64,000 bases of DNA from positions 4,154,001 to 4,218,000 of the forward strand of contig BPGE01000001.1 in the NCBI GenBank assembly GCA_026002875.1. Direction: 5' to 3'. Source of the stretch: Bryobacteraceae bacterium. GTDB taxonomy: Bacteria; Acidobacteriota; Terriglobia; Bryobacterales; Bryobacteraceae. A model generated the notes under the pieces. It was not told where the DNA came from. It did not search any database and saw only the letters and a program-made list of their open reading frames with translations. Within the stretch, counting starts at the first letter, position 1, and each line of letters starts with the position of its first letter. Made by a program: the position numbers and the translations under genes. This document shows positions 6,346-15,329 of this stretch, in pieces.

Positions 6346-9300
6346 ATGAGGGCGGCGTGGGGGAGGGCCGGGCTGCTGGGTCTTTCCCTCCTCGTTCCGA
6401 TCTGCGCGGCGCGCCTGCCGTGCCGGGTGTATACGGTGGCCGACGGGCTGCCGCACAACCACACTACCGCCATCCTGCAGGACTCGCGGGGGCTGGTGTG
6501 GATTGGAACCACGGAAGGGCTGGCGCGGTTCGACGGAACCCGCTTCCGCACATACGATGCGCGGGACGGGCTGCCGCACCCCATCATCACGTTTGTTGAA
6601 GAAACGCGGGACGGCGTGCTGTGGGTGGGCACGGGGCGGGGGTTGTGCCGGCTGCTGCCGAACGGGGAGAAAGGCCGACTGTTTGAGTGTTATTCGCCTG
6701 GCCCGGAGAGGGCGGACAGCGCGGTGCTCAAACTGTTTGAAGACTCGACGGGCGGGCTGTGGCTGGGCACGAACGGCGGAGCGTTCAGGGTGTGGCGAGG
6801 GGAAGGCGGGGCGGGCGTGGTCGGGTTTGAGAAGCTGGATCTGGGCTTCGGCCCCGAAGAGACGGACTTCGCGATCCGGGGATTCTGCGAGCATGCCTCC
6901 GGGGAGATGTGGGCTTCAGGCGGGGGAGGGCTGTTCCGGTGGCGGCCGGGCGGGAAAGTGGATCGGTTCACGACGAGGGAGGGACTCCCCCAGAACCAGG
7001 CGATCCCGATTCTCTGTGACAGCCGGGGCAGGGTGTGGGCGGGATTCTGGGACAGCGGCGTGGTCCTGCTGGTGCCTTCGCCCATGCCGGGACGGCCTGT
7101 TGTGGAGCGCACATACAGGACGTGGGGGACGGAACTGAGCAGCAAGGTCATGGATCTGATCGAGACGTCAGAAGGGCGGATTCTGGCGACGACGACGAAT
7201 GCGCTGACGGAGCTGGAACCGGCGCCGGGCGGCCGCGAGCTGCGCGTGAGGCGGTTCAGCAGGAGGCAGGGGCTGGGATCGGATCTCGTCGACGACATCG
7301 CCGAAGACCGGGAAGGCAATCTGTGGCTGACATCTTCGGATGCGGGCGTAACGAAGATTCTGAGGCGGGGATTCGTTTCCTTCGGCGTGGAGGACGGAAT
7401 TGCGAACCCCGATACCTATGTGCTGATGGACGTGGAGGGCGCCGGGCTGGTGGCGAGCCGGGGCGGGTTCCTGTACTGGTTCGACGGGAGCGGCTTCCGC
7501 ACGGTCAGGCTGAACCTGCCCAGGGAGATGTTTGTGGACGGGATTCAGCTTGGGTGGGGATGGGGGCAATGGATCGTGCGGGACCACGAAGGCGACTGGT
7601 GGGTTCCGAGCGAAAGAGGGATCTTCCGGTACGGCCCGCAGAAGCGGATCGAGGATCTGGCGTCGGCCAGGCCGAAGGCGCATTACACGGTGAAAGACGG
7701 GCTGCCTTCGAACAGCATCTTCCGGTTATTCGAAGACTCGCGGGGCGACATCTGGATTTCGCTGCTGGGGACGGACAGTCCAGTGGCCGTCTGGTCCCGC
7801 AGGCAGGCGAAGTTCATCCGCCACGAGATCCGGACGGACAAGGGCGCGCGGCAGACCCTGGCGGCGACGGCGTTTGCGGAGGACCGTCACGGGCAGATCT
7901 GGGCCGGGTTTTACGCGGGCGGGCTGGCCCGGTATCGCAACGGGAGATGGGAATACTTCGGGGCGGAAGCGGGCGGACCGGCGGGGTTTGTGGACGCGCT
8001 GCTGGTGGACAGGGAGGGGAGGCTGTGGGTGGGAAGCGCGGACTGGTTGCGGCGCGTGGATCAGCCAGGATCGGACAAGCCGGTCATCCTGCGGTACGGG
8101 CGGGAGCACGGGCTTCCGACCCAATACATCACGGCGCTGGCGGAAGACCATCTGGGCCGGATCTATGTGGGCATGCACAGCCGGGTGGCGCGGCTGGAGG
8201 CGGCCAACGGGCCGCAGGCGGGGCCGCTGCGGCTCAGGCACTACACAACTGCGGAAGGGCTGCCATTTGGCAATGTCCGGACGATGATCTGCGACCGCAA
8301 GGGGGTGATCTGGACGGCAGGGGTGAACGGCGTGGCAAGGCTGGAGCCGGAGACGCGGCAGCAGGCGCTGCCCAGGCTGGTGCGAATCATGGCGCTGAAG
8401 GCGGGAGGGATCGCGCTGCCCTTGTCGGAATTCGGAGAACGAATCCTGCGCGGGTATTCATTCCCGGACCGGGGCGGAGCGGTGGAGGTGGAGTTTGTGG
8501 CAGCGGGCGCGGGGGAGGCAGAAGGGCAGCGCTATTCGTATCTGTTAGAGGGGGCAGAGGAGGGGTGGAGCGCTCCGCTGTCCGGCGGGCGGCTGACTCT
8601 GGCGGGACTGAAGGCGGGGCGGTATCGGTTGGTGGTGCGGCCAGAAGGCGAGGGGAACGCGGTGGCGCCGGCGGTGCTGGAGTTCACGGTCACGGCGCCG
8701 TTATACAGGCGGGGCTGGTTTGTGGGGCTGCTGGGAGCGGCGGTGGCGTTGGGCGTGATATGGATTCACCGGAGCCGCTGGAAGCGGGAGCTGGCCCTGG
8801 AACGGATGCGGATGCAGATTGCCACGGATCTGCACGATGAGCTGGGCGCACGGCTGACGCAGGTAGCGCTGACGAGCGAGACGGCGCGGATGAGCCGGGA
8901 GGATGCTGTCAAGGAAAATGCGCTGGAGCAGGTGGCCGGGACGGCGCGGGAGATGATCGGATCGCTGGGCGACCTGGTGTGGGCGATCCGGCCGCAGCAG
9001 GAGATGGGCGAGGATCTGGTTCGCCGGATGCGCGCGGCGGCGTCGGAGATGCTGTCGGCGGCACGGATGCGGCTGGAGTTCGAGGTATCGGAAGACATGT
9101 CGCGGGTGCGGCTGGATCCGGAGCAGAGGCGGCAGATCCTGGCGGTGTTCAAAGAGTCGATTCACAATGCGGTGCGCCATTCGGGAGGGACTTTCGTCCG
9201 GGTGCGGCTGGATGTGCAGCAGGGCTGGCTGGTGCTGTCGACATCCAATGATGGCGGGCCGGCGCCGAGGGAGGAGGCGGCGGACAGCAATGGCCGGCAT

Positions 9301-9474
9301 GGGATCGAGGGGATGCGGTGGAGGGCGGAGATGATCGGCGGGAGGCTGGAGGCGGGGCCGGCGGGCGCGAACGGATGGAGAGTGACGCTGCGGGCGCCGC
9401 TTCGGGCGGCGCGGAAGAGAGAGGCCGCGGAGCTTCGACGGATGACGGCGAAAGGCGGGGGACAGGCGGCCTGA
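6346..9474 (+). CDS. Membrane sensor histidine kinase with Reg_prop beta-propeller sensor
   Basis: 1042 residues. A signal sequence (GLLGLSLLVPICAARLPC) leads into a long periplasmic sensor of repeated Reg_prop blades (GLPHNHTTAILQDSRGLVWIG, DGLPSNSIFRLFEDSRGDIW, LPTQYITALAEDHLGRIYVG). A Y_Y_Y domain follows at ~700-780 (YSYLLEGAEEGWSAP). One membrane segment is at ~790-806. The cytoplasmic HisKA_3 H-box is QIATDLHDELGARL with phospho-acceptor His830. The HATPase domain has an N-box (Asn941, HNAVRHSGG) and a GIEGM G-box. It senses an unknown, probably extracellular, carbohydrate-related signal and phosphorylates the regulator encoded one base downstream. It is the NarL/HisKA_3 class of two-component systems. 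Confidence 0.92.
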   Translation: MRAAWGRAGLLGLSLLVPICAARLPCRVYTVADGLPHNHTTAILQDSRGLVWIGTTEGLARFDGTRFRTYDARDGLPHPIITFVEETRDGVLWVGTGRGLCRLLPNGEKGRLFECYSPGPERADSAVLKLFEDSTGGLWLGTNGGAFRVWRGEGGAGVVGFEKLDLGFGPEETDFAIRGFCEHASGEMWASGGGGLFRWRPGGKVDRFTTREGLPQNQAIPILCDSRGRVWAGFWDSGVVLLVPSPMPGRPVVERTYRTWGTELSSKVMDLIETSEGRILATTTNALTELEPAPGGRELRVRRFSRRQGLGSDLVDDIAEDREGNLWLTSSDAGVTKILRRGFVSFGVEDGIANPDTYVLMDVEGAGLVASRGGFLYWFDGSGFRTVRLNLPREMFVDGIQLGWGWGQWIVRDHEGDWWVPSERGIFRYGPQKRIEDLASARPKAHYTVKDGLPSNSIFRLFEDSRGDIWISLLGTDSPVAVWSRRQAKFIRHEIRTDKGARQTLAATAFAEDRHGQIWAGFYAGGLARYRNGRWEYFGAEAGGPAGFVDALLVDREGRLWVGSADWLRRVDQPGSDKPVILRYGREHGLPTQYITALAEDHLGRIYVGMHSRVARLEAANGPQAGPLRLRHYTTAEGLPFGNVRTMICDRKGVIWTAGVNGVARLEPETRQQALPRLVRIMALKAGGIALPLSEFGERILRGYSFPDRGGAVEVEFVAAGAGEAEGQRYSYLLEGAEEGWSAPLSGGRLTLAGLKAGRYRLVVRPEGEGNAVAPAVLEFTVTAPLYRRGWFVGLLGAAVALGVIWIHRSRWKRELALERMRMQIATDLHDELGARLTQVALTSETARMSREDAVKENALEQVAGTAREMIGSLGDLVWAIRPQQEMGEDLVRRMRAAASEMLSAARMRLEFEVSEDMSRVRLDPEQRRQILAVFKESIHNAVRHSGGTFVRVRLDVQQGWLVLSTSNDGGPAPREEAADSNGRHGIEGMRWRAEMIGGRLEAGPAGANGWRVTLRAPLRAARKREAAELRRMTAKGGGQAA

Positions 9475-9475
9475 G

Positions 9476-10135
9476 ATGGAGAGCGATCGAGGAGAAGCCG
9501 TGCCGGAAGTCGCCATCGTCGAGGACCAGCGCGAGGTACGGGAAGGGCTGGCGCTGCTGATCTCCAGCATGCAAGGGTACCAGTGCACGCGGGTGTTCGG
9601 GACGATGGAAGCGGCGCTGCGGGCGATGGAGGAGAGGCCGGCGGACCTGGTGCTGCTGGACATCGGCTTGCCGGGAATGGACGGGATCGAGGGGACGAAG
9701 CTGCTGAAGGCGCGGCACCCGCAGATGGAGATTCTGATCCTCAGCGTGCACGGGGATGACGACCGGATTTTCCGGGCCATCTGCGCGGGCGCGAGCGGGT
9801 ATCTGCTGAAGAGCACGCCGCCGGTGCGGATTCTGGAGGCGATCCGGGAGGTGTTGAGCGGGGGCGCGCCGATGTCGCCGGAGATCGGGCGGCGCGTGAT
9901 GGAGCTGTTCCGGAATCACCGCCCGCCAGCGGGGGCCGAATACCATCTGAGCCCGCAGGAGACGCAGCTGCTGCGCCTGCTGGTGGACGGGCATTATTAC
10001 AAGACCGCAGCGGCGGAGATGGGCGTGAGCGTGCACACGGTGGTGACGTATATCAAGAACATTTACCGGAAGCTGCACGTGCATTCGAAATCGGAGGCGG
10101 TGGCGAAGGCGCTGCGGGAAGGGTGGTTTGTGTAG
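9476..10135 (+). CDS. NarL/LuxR-family response regulator
   Basis: 219 residues from ATG 9476; a GTG at 9500 with GAGGAG seven bases before it is an equally good start (VPEVAIVEDQ). The receiver domain has the acidic pocket VEDQ, phospho-acceptor Asp62 in LVLLDIGLPGMDG, and the lysine in GYLLKSTPP. The C-terminal LuxR-type helix-turn-helix begins at ~150 (LSPQETQLLRLLVDGHYYKT, GVSVHTVVTYIKNIYRKLHV). It follows the kinase stop by one base, so the pair is one operon and almost surely cognate partners. It is likely to act as a DNA-binding activator; the neighbouring small secreted protein genes are candidate targets, which is inference only. Confidence 0.92.
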   Translation: MESDRGEAVPEVAIVEDQREVREGLALLISSMQGYQCTRVFGTMEAALRAMEERPADLVLLDIGLPGMDGIEGTKLLKARHPQMEILILSVHGDDDRIFRAICAGASGYLLKSTPPVRILEAIREVLSGGAPMSPEIGRRVMELFRNHRPPAGAEYHLSPQETQLLRLLVDGHYYKTAAAEMGVSVHTVVTYIKNIYRKLHVHSKSEAVAKALREGWFV

Positions 10136-10584
10136 GGCGATTTCCCGGGAAATTGTAGCGGGAAGCCGGGACTTCCGCACGAGTGTCCGCGGGGGTTTAT
10201 GTCCTGCCGCCGGGACAAAACCCCGTCAGCCAGGGAGCGGCGGGCGGCTTTCGCCGACGCGAATGCAGCGGCCCCGGCGTGAATGCCGGGGGAATCGAGT
10301 CTGTTGGCGGGCGAGGGAAACAGAAAATTGGGATGCAGAAGCCGCGCAAAGGCGAGGGGAAAACTGGGGCGAAGCGCAGCCCTCGCGCAAGCGCAAGGAG
10401 AAACACGGATGGGATGCGGGCGCGCGCAGTGCCGGATCGATGGCGGCTCTCGGGTTCGATGGATGGACTCCCATATTTGTGCGAGTAGGCGGACGCGGCC
10501 ACTGGGCTTACATTCAGGCTGATGGTTGTTCCGGCCTGGTTCTGAAGAATTCTGAAGGACAGGGGCAGGAAAAAGGAGGAAGCC
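10136..10584. other. Intergenic region with palindrome and degenerate dispersed repeat
   Basis: About 450 bases. Immediately after the response regulator stop lies a perfect 14-base palindrome, ATTTCCCGGGAAAT (about 10140-10153), which could be a regulator site or the stem of a terminator. A degenerate copy of the dispersed GGGATGCAG repeat follows at 10328-10420. The right end carries a very strong Shine-Dalgarno (AAAAAGGAGG). No gene is convincing. Confidence 0.4.
10328..10420 (+). repeat. Degenerate copy of dispersed GGGATGCAG...CTCGCGCAAGCGC repeat
   Basis: TTGGGATGCAGAAGCCGCGC, then GGCGAGGGGAAAACTGGGGC, then AGCCCTCGCGCAAGCGCAAGG and a second GGGATGCGGG. The word order is that of the better preserved copies at 33665, 39835 and 54587. 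The hairpin arms are partly decayed here. Confidence 0.5.
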
Positions 10585-11007
10585 ATGCGGCAGATGATGG
10601 CATGGGCGATTGTGGTGCTGCTGTGCACGGCGCCTGTGGTGATGGCGCAACAAATCAGGACGGTGAGAGCGGATGTTCCGTTTGCGTTCGTGGTTCGTGA
10701 CATGAAGTGTCCGGCGGGAGAGTACGGCTTCTTGAGAAACAGGGCGGACGCGAGCCGAACGATCTTCATGACAAATGAGAGCACCGGGGAGAGGATCCTG
10801 TTTGTCGCGGGTTTCGTTGACTTCAATTACAACCCGAATCCGCAGACGAAGCTGGTGTTCTACAGGTATGGCGACCGGTATTTTCTGAGAGAGATCCACG
10901 AAGGAGCCGGCGCGAAAGTCGCTCTGATGGCTGGGGAAGAAGAGCGGCAGCTCCAGGTCGCTGGAGTGAAGCGGGAGAGAGCAGTGGTTCTGGCCTGGCT
11001 CCGGTAG
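10585..11007 (+). CDS. Small secreted protein, RYGDRYFLREI variant of the family
   Basis: 140 residues from ATG 10585 with an excellent AAAAAGGAGGAAGCC ribosome site. Signal peptide MRQMMAWAIVVLLCTAPVVM, cleavage near VMAQQ. Family blocks: VRADVPFAFVVRDMKCPAGEY, KLVFYRYGDRYFLREIHEG, VALMAGEEERQLQVAGVKRE, ending VLAWLR. It is more diverged than the 5436 and 11195 copies; the C-terminal half matches the remnant at 5112-5258 best, so at least two sub-lineages existed before duplication. No enzymatic motif is seen. It is presumably secreted to the periplasm or outside; function unknown. Confidence 0.8.
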   Translation: MRQMMAWAIVVLLCTAPVVMAQQIRTVRADVPFAFVVRDMKCPAGEYGFLRNRADASRTIFMTNESTGERILFVAGFVDFNYNPNPQTKLVFYRYGDRYFLREIHEGAGAKVALMAGEEERQLQVAGVKRERAVVLAWLR

Positions 11008-11194
11008 ACGAACCAGAGAAGTGGCGGGCCGGCGCCGGCCCGATGGATTCCATCTTTGCGGGGTATCCGGGCGGAGAGGCGGCGGCCTTGGTCGAGTCGG
11101 ACGAACATGAGCCAACCGAGCGCGGAGTGTTCCGGAAGCGAAGTGAGCGGATGGACGAGTCCGCATGGGGTTGGAGAAGAAGAGGAGCAGGACA

Positions 11195-11611
11195 ATGCGT
11201 TGGAGGATTGCCGTGGTTTTGGTGGCGCTGCTGGCGGCGCCGCTGGTGATGGCTCAGAGCTTGCGAGTCGTGGCGGACGTTCCATTCCAGTTCCAGGCCG
11301 GACTGGCGTCGCAGTCCGCGGGGCGGTGGGAAATTGCCCGGATCCCTTCCATTGCGGCGCCGATGCTCCAGATCAGGGATGAGCAGAGCGGGCGCACGAC
11401 GCTGGCGGTGGGGAACCCGGTCTACCGGAGCGGGTTCGATCCGGGGGAAGCGAAGCTCGTCTTCAACCGCTATGGAGACCGCTATTACCTCTCGGAGGTC
11501 TGGGGCGACGGTGTTGTCGGTGTGTATTTGACCCCTTGCAGGGAGGAGAAAGCCCTGCGCATGGCAGGCGTGAAAGCGAAGCGCACCGTGACTTACGCAC
11601 GGCTGCGTTGA
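11195..11611 (+). CDS. Small secreted protein, RYGDRYYLSEVW family
   Basis: 138 residues from ATG 11195, preceded by GGAGAAGAAGAGGAG. Signal peptide MRWRIAVVLVALLAAPLVM, cleavage near VMAQS. Blocks: VVADVPFQFQAG, QSAGRWEIARIP, KLVFNRYGDRYYLSEVWG, TPCREEKALRMAGVKAKR, ending TYARLR. It is nearly the twin of the 5436 gene in its 5' leader, signal peptide and C-terminal half, with a diverged middle. An in-frame ATG at 11165 would add ten charged residues before the signal peptide and is unlikely. A hairpin terminator follows. Function unknown. Confidence 0.8.
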   Translation: MRWRIAVVLVALLAAPLVMAQSLRVVADVPFQFQAGLASQSAGRWEIARIPSIAAPMLQIRDEQSGRTTLAVGNPVYRSGFDPGEAKLVFNRYGDRYYLSEVWGDGVVGVYLTPCREEKALRMAGVKAKRTVTYARLR

Positions 11612-11647
11612 ATGCGCCGCATCGTAGTTTGTTGGGGTGGTGAAATT

Positions 11648-11679
11648 GGCCCGGCTACCGTGTTGTGGCCGGCTTTTCT
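11648..11679 (+). terminator. Rho-independent terminator after the 11195 gene
   Basis: Stem CCGGCTAC / GTGGCCGG around CGTGTT followed by CTTTTCT. The counterpart after 5855 has the same plan. Confidence 0.6.
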
Positions 11680-11802
11680 ATTGGCGCGGTCCTCTGGAGC
11701 GGGAATTGCTGACGCGTGCGCAGAACCGCGGCGGGCGCATCACGCTTCGGTTCGTGAGGCGCCCGGAACATGGGATGCCGCGGGCGCGTATGGAAAGGGC
11801 GG

Positions 11803-12243
11803 ATGGTTATTGCAGGCGCCGCATTGCTGGAACACACGCCGGCGCTATGGCGAGACTCGCCGGCGGAATTGCCGGAATTCGGGTGGACGATCGAATCCCC
11901 TGAGCGGGAGCGCCGCGAGCGGATGACGGACGAGTTTCTCGCCGTGCTCGAGCGGGAGTCCGGCGAGTTGCCTTCGAATCGAGAGCAGCGCGCGTCTGCT
12001 CACCGGCGGATCGCCGAAGCCTTCGATGCGTTTGCGCGCCGGGCGCTGCTGTTGACAGAGGCCGAGATTGACATGCTGCTGGGGCGGGGGCTCGCTTCCA
12101 TCGGAACGCAGCTTGCGCGGGAAGCGCGGCGGTTCGCGCCGCGGAAGCGGCTGGTGGCGCGGCTGTTCGAGGCGTTTCTCGCAGGAGAAGAGGACGAGCC
12201 CGCATTTCCGCTGCTGCCGGGCGCGTTTCTGCCGAGGTGCTGA
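11803..12243 (+). CDS. Hypothetical charged helical protein
   Basis: 146 residues from ATG 11803 (AAAGGGCGG just upstream); ATG 11770 would add eleven residues. After MVIAGAALLEHTPALWRDSP the protein is rich in Glu, Arg and Ala with long predicted helices (EFLAVLERESGELPSNREQR, RRIAEAFDAFARRALLLTE, AEIDMLLGRGLASIGTQLAR) and ends GEEDEPAFPLLPGAFLPRC. It has no signal peptide or membrane segment. Codon third positions are strongly GC like true genes here. I do not recognise a family. It stands alone between the secreted-protein terminator and a convergent hydrolase. Confidence 0.5.
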   Translation: MVIAGAALLEHTPALWRDSPAELPEFGWTIESPERERRERMTDEFLAVLERESGELPSNREQRASAHRRIAEAFDAFARRALLLTEAEIDMLLGRGLASIGTQLAREARRFAPRKRLVARLFEAFLAGEEDEPAFPLLPGAFLPRC

Positions 12244-12299
12244 GCCGGAGCTGGGCGGCAGAGGAGTTGCGGGGAGTCAGCAGGACGGGGGTTCGAGCG

Positions 12300-13865
12300 T
12301 CACCGCTTCACCCACAGCAGCCAGTCATCGCTATCCGGGGCGGTGAAGACGCCGGTGTTGCCGGAGCGCGCGGGGAAACGGCGGGACGGGTTGCGGGCGT
12401 TCACCCACACGGCCTCCGAAATACGGGAGGCTCTTGCCTGCCATGCGCCCTGGAGGCGGACCGCGCCGCCCTCCGGCAGGTAGGCGATGAGCATCTTCTC
12501 ACCGGCCAGCGCGTAGCCCGTGCTGACAGACTCCTGCGCGGGGCGTAGCTCGCCGAAAGGGATGCTTTCCATGAAGTCCCAGATCCGGCGCAAAATCGCG
12601 TGTCTCGTGGGATGCGCGTCGGCCGGGTTCAGGGTTCCCGTGAATCCCGTCGAAGAGCTGCCGTCGTTGTCGGCGAACACAAGCCCCGCCGCACTCATCT
12701 GAATGACCCACGCGTTGCGGCGGATTTCGTCATCGGTGTAGTCGCGCTTGAGGCTGCGCAGGTGATATGTGTTGCGCGACCAGAGCGTCTCCTGCGCCAA
12801 CAGCGGTTTGGCCGGGTGGTGGCTCTCGAGAAGCCCGCGGCTCAGGGTGGCCAGGTCAGGCGTCTTCGGCCCCTGAAGCACGCCGTAGGTGGTCCAGTCG
12901 CTGTCGCGGAAGGGATCGTCTCCGGTGCGGTTGTGGACGCTGATGGGATGCTTCCAGGGATCGAGCGAGGCGATCAGCCTGCCGAGCCGCGTCACCTCCT
13001 CGTCGCTCATCCACCGCAGGCCCTCGCCCAGGTTGGGTTCGGGGCCGGCGACGTTCCACAGCAGATGCCACATGGGGGCGAGGCGCGCGAGCGTGTAGCG
13101 GATGTAGAGTTCCTGATCCGCGGGCGAGCGCGGATAGTTCGACTTCTGCCCGAAAAAGCCGGCGAAGCCCCAGGCGATGATGCGGCGCTCTGCCAATTCA
13201 TTGAGGATGCGTTCCATCCGCTGGTATTCGCCGGCATTCAGCGGCCACAGCCGGGGCGTGTCCCAGCCGCGGCCGCGCCCCTCTTCATCGCGGTTGAGGA
13301 AATGACTGGCGATGGAGAGAAAGTTATAGCCGTTGGCCTGCACCCAGTCGAGGAAGCGCCTGCGTTCCGCGTCGGGCCAGTTGGCGGCGAAGAAGCGGTC
13401 GCCCACATGGAGGCCTCGCACCAGGAACGGCTTGCCCCCCGCGAAGCCGAACCACACGGGGTTGGGCTTGTGAACCGTCACCATGCCGGGCAGAGAGGTG
13501 TTCTTCGAGACCCGAAACTCGCCCGTGCGCCGCAGGCTGCCGTCCGACATCTCCGCGGCGTACCGCCAGGTTCCCGGCTGATCGGCATAGGCGCGGAATC
13601 GCCACGTCCGGCCTCCGTCATGGAAGCCCCAGAATGAGAGGCGCGTTCCATCAGGGCGCGTGTAATGGACGTGCAGCGTTACGTCGCGGTACGGATCATG
13701 ATAACTCCGGTCGTGCTCCACGGCGTCTTCGAAGAACCCGTAGAGCGGAACCTCCGGCCGGGCTGGAGTCTGGGCGGAGGAATGCCCGCAGGCCAGCACC
13801 AGAAGAAGCCCGATGGCACAAACGCTCCTGGCCGGGCTCTTCAGCAGGAAGGTATGAGTCTGCAT
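12300..13865 (-). CDS. Secreted DUF5060/DUF4038-type glycoside hydrolase
   Basis: 521 residues. Signal peptide up to ~31 (VCAIGLLLVLACGHSSAQ, possibly a lipobox LVLACG). An N-terminal Ig-like DUF5060 domain (~40-120; FFEDAVEHDRSYHDPYRDV, FHDGGRTWRFRAYADQPGTW) precedes a TIM-barrel DUF4038 region (~135-420; KPFLVRGLHVGDRFF, NGYNFLSIASHFLNRD, HLLWNVAGPEPN, LLAQETLWSRNTYHLR). A C-terminal beta domain (~430-521; FGELRPAQESVSTGYALAGEK) follows. This organisation is that of GH140-like apiosidases and related pectin-side-chain enzymes; the exact substrate cannot be read. Glu in LLAQETLW and Asp or Glu in WNVAGPEPN are candidate catalytic residues. A second, destroyed copy of the C-terminal domain lies at 146-292. 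Confidence 0.8.
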   Translation of the reverse strand: MQTHTFLLKSPARSVCAIGLLLVLACGHSSAQTPARPEVPLYGFFEDAVEHDRSYHDPYRDVTLHVHYTRPDGTRLSFWGFHDGGRTWRFRAYADQPGTWRYAAEMSDGSLRRTGEFRVSKNTSLPGMVTVHKPNPVWFGFAGGKPFLVRGLHVGDRFFAANWPDAERRRFLDWVQANGYNFLSIASHFLNRDEEGRGRGWDTPRLWPLNAGEYQRMERILNELAERRIIAWGFAGFFGQKSNYPRSPADQELYIRYTLARLAPMWHLLWNVAGPEPNLGEGLRWMSDEEVTRLGRLIASLDPWKHPISVHNRTGDDPFRDSDWTTYGVLQGPKTPDLATLSRGLLESHHPAKPLLAQETLWSRNTYHLRSLKRDYTDDEIRRNAWVIQMSAAGLVFADNDGSSSTGFTGTLNPADAHPTRHAILRRIWDFMESIPFGELRPAQESVSTGYALAGEKMLIAYLPEGGAVRLQGAWQARASRISEAVWVNARNPSRRFPARSGNTGVFTAPDSDDWLLWVKR

Positions 13866-14020
13866 CGTTCAGCCTTTCTATCACGCGGCTCCAAAACATC
13901 ACGGCGGGCATGGCCGACGGCGGCGGATGCGCCATCCTGCCCGTATCAGGCGCCCCGGTCCGGGTGGCGGAAGGGGCAGCGGTTGCTTCCGCGCATATAT
14001 ATCAGTAGTATATTACTGTC

Positions 14021-15301
14021 ATGTTCAAGGGTCCAGCCGCGCTGCTTCTCAACCTCGCGCTCCTTGCCGCTCAGGCGGAGGCGCCGCCCGACCAGATCCA
14101 CCTGGCCTGGACGCGCGACACCTCAACCACGGTGAATGTCGTCTGGAGAACCGCCGACACTACCGTGCCCTCGACCGTGGAATACCGCAGGCAGGGAGAG
14201 CCGAAGTGGCGCCGCGCCACGGGCGGCCCGCGGCCCAGCGGCACGGAGGGACGGCTGCATGAGGTTCTGGTGCAGGGCCTGAAACCCGCCACGCGATACG
14301 AGTATCGCGTGGCCGGCCCTGGGGGGACGTGGAGCCCGGTTTACTCGTTCATCACCGCGCCCAGGCCCGGCGGGCCGTTCGAGGCGGTCTTTGTTGCCGA
14401 CACAGGGCTCGATGGAAGACTCGACGGCCTCTCGACCGGCACCCGCGAAGTGGTGGAAGCCGTGGCGCAACTCAGTCCCACGGTGATTCTCTGGGGCGGC
14501 GACGCAGCCTACTTCGACACGGACAAGCGGTTCGGGACTCTGGATAAGACCATCGATTTCTGGTTCAACATGGTCATGCCGTTCGCCGTGAAGGCGCCGA
14601 TGATGCCTACCTATGGCAATCACGAGATCTTCCTGAAGGAAGGCTATCTGTTCTGGGCCGACCGCTTCCCCACGCCGGATGGTCTCGACAACCGCCGCTA
14701 CTATTCGTTCGACGTGGGCGATGCGCACTTCGTCTCCATTCTCGGAGCGGACTCGGAGAAGGGATCGCTTCCGGAGACGGTCTTGCGGTGGATCGATGCG
14801 GATCTCGAAAAGGCGCGCCGATCGGGCAGAAAGTGGCTCGTGCCATACATTCATGTGGCGCCGTTTTCCGACGGCTCGAACCACCCGTCCAATCTCGAAT
14901 ACCGCAGCCAATTGGGACCGCTCTTCGAGAAACACGGCGTGCGGCTCGTGCTCAGCTGCCACGACCAGTCTTACGAGCGCACTTATCCTCTGCGGGGCGT
15001 CCCGGACCGGCTTGAGATCACCAGCCAGTCCAGGGACTGCTACGGCGCAAAGGACGGAACCGTCTATCTCAAGGTCGGTCCCGGCGGCAAGCAGAGCAAC
15101 ATCAATGGGCGCTTCGCCGACTTCAGGACGAATCCTCCGCCGCCATACACGGCATTCCGCGACAACACCGCCCATCACTTCGCACGGCTGTTTTTCGAGC
15201 CTGATCGGGTGCGCGTACAGATCGTCGCCGTGCTGCGCGGCAAGGCGCCCTGGGTGCAGGACGAATTCACGTACACTCTGGGCGCCTGCCCCGGGCGCTG
15301 A
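14021..15301 (+). CDS. Secreted purple-acid-phosphatase-like metallophosphoesterase
   Basis: 426 residues. Signal peptide (ALLLNLALLAAQAEA), then a fibronectin-like N-terminal domain (~22-115; QIHLAWTRDTSTTVNVVW, GLKPATRYEYRVAG) as in purple acid phosphatases. The metallophosphatase core follows: FVADTGLDG, LWGGDAAYFDTD, MPTYGNHEIFL, VPYIHVAPFSDGSNH and LSCHDQSYERT. In the family the last motif is normally GHDHNYER; here the second histidine, a metal ligand, is Gln and the glycine is Cys. All other ligands are present. It is likely a periplasmic or secreted phosphoesterase, but activity is uncertain. The region just upstream is unusually AT-rich (ATATATATCAGTAGTATATT), probably its promoter. 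The next gene follows 28 bases downstream. Confidence 0.8.
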   Translation: MFKGPAALLLNLALLAAQAEAPPDQIHLAWTRDTSTTVNVVWRTADTTVPSTVEYRRQGEPKWRRATGGPRPSGTEGRLHEVLVQGLKPATRYEYRVAGPGGTWSPVYSFITAPRPGGPFEAVFVADTGLDGRLDGLSTGTREVVEAVAQLSPTVILWGGDAAYFDTDKRFGTLDKTIDFWFNMVMPFAVKAPMMPTYGNHEIFLKEGYLFWADRFPTPDGLDNRRYYSFDVGDAHFVSILGADSEKGSLPETVLRWIDADLEKARRSGRKWLVPYIHVAPFSDGSNHPSNLEYRSQLGPLFEKHGVRLVLSCHDQSYERTYPLRGVPDRLEITSQSRDCYGAKDGTVYLKVGPGGKQSNINGRFADFRTNPPPPYTAFRDNTAHHFARLFFEPDRVRVQIVAVLRGKAPWVQDEFTYTLGACPGR

Positions 15302-15329
15302 ACGGCTCGGTTCTCCGGGAGATGAAACC

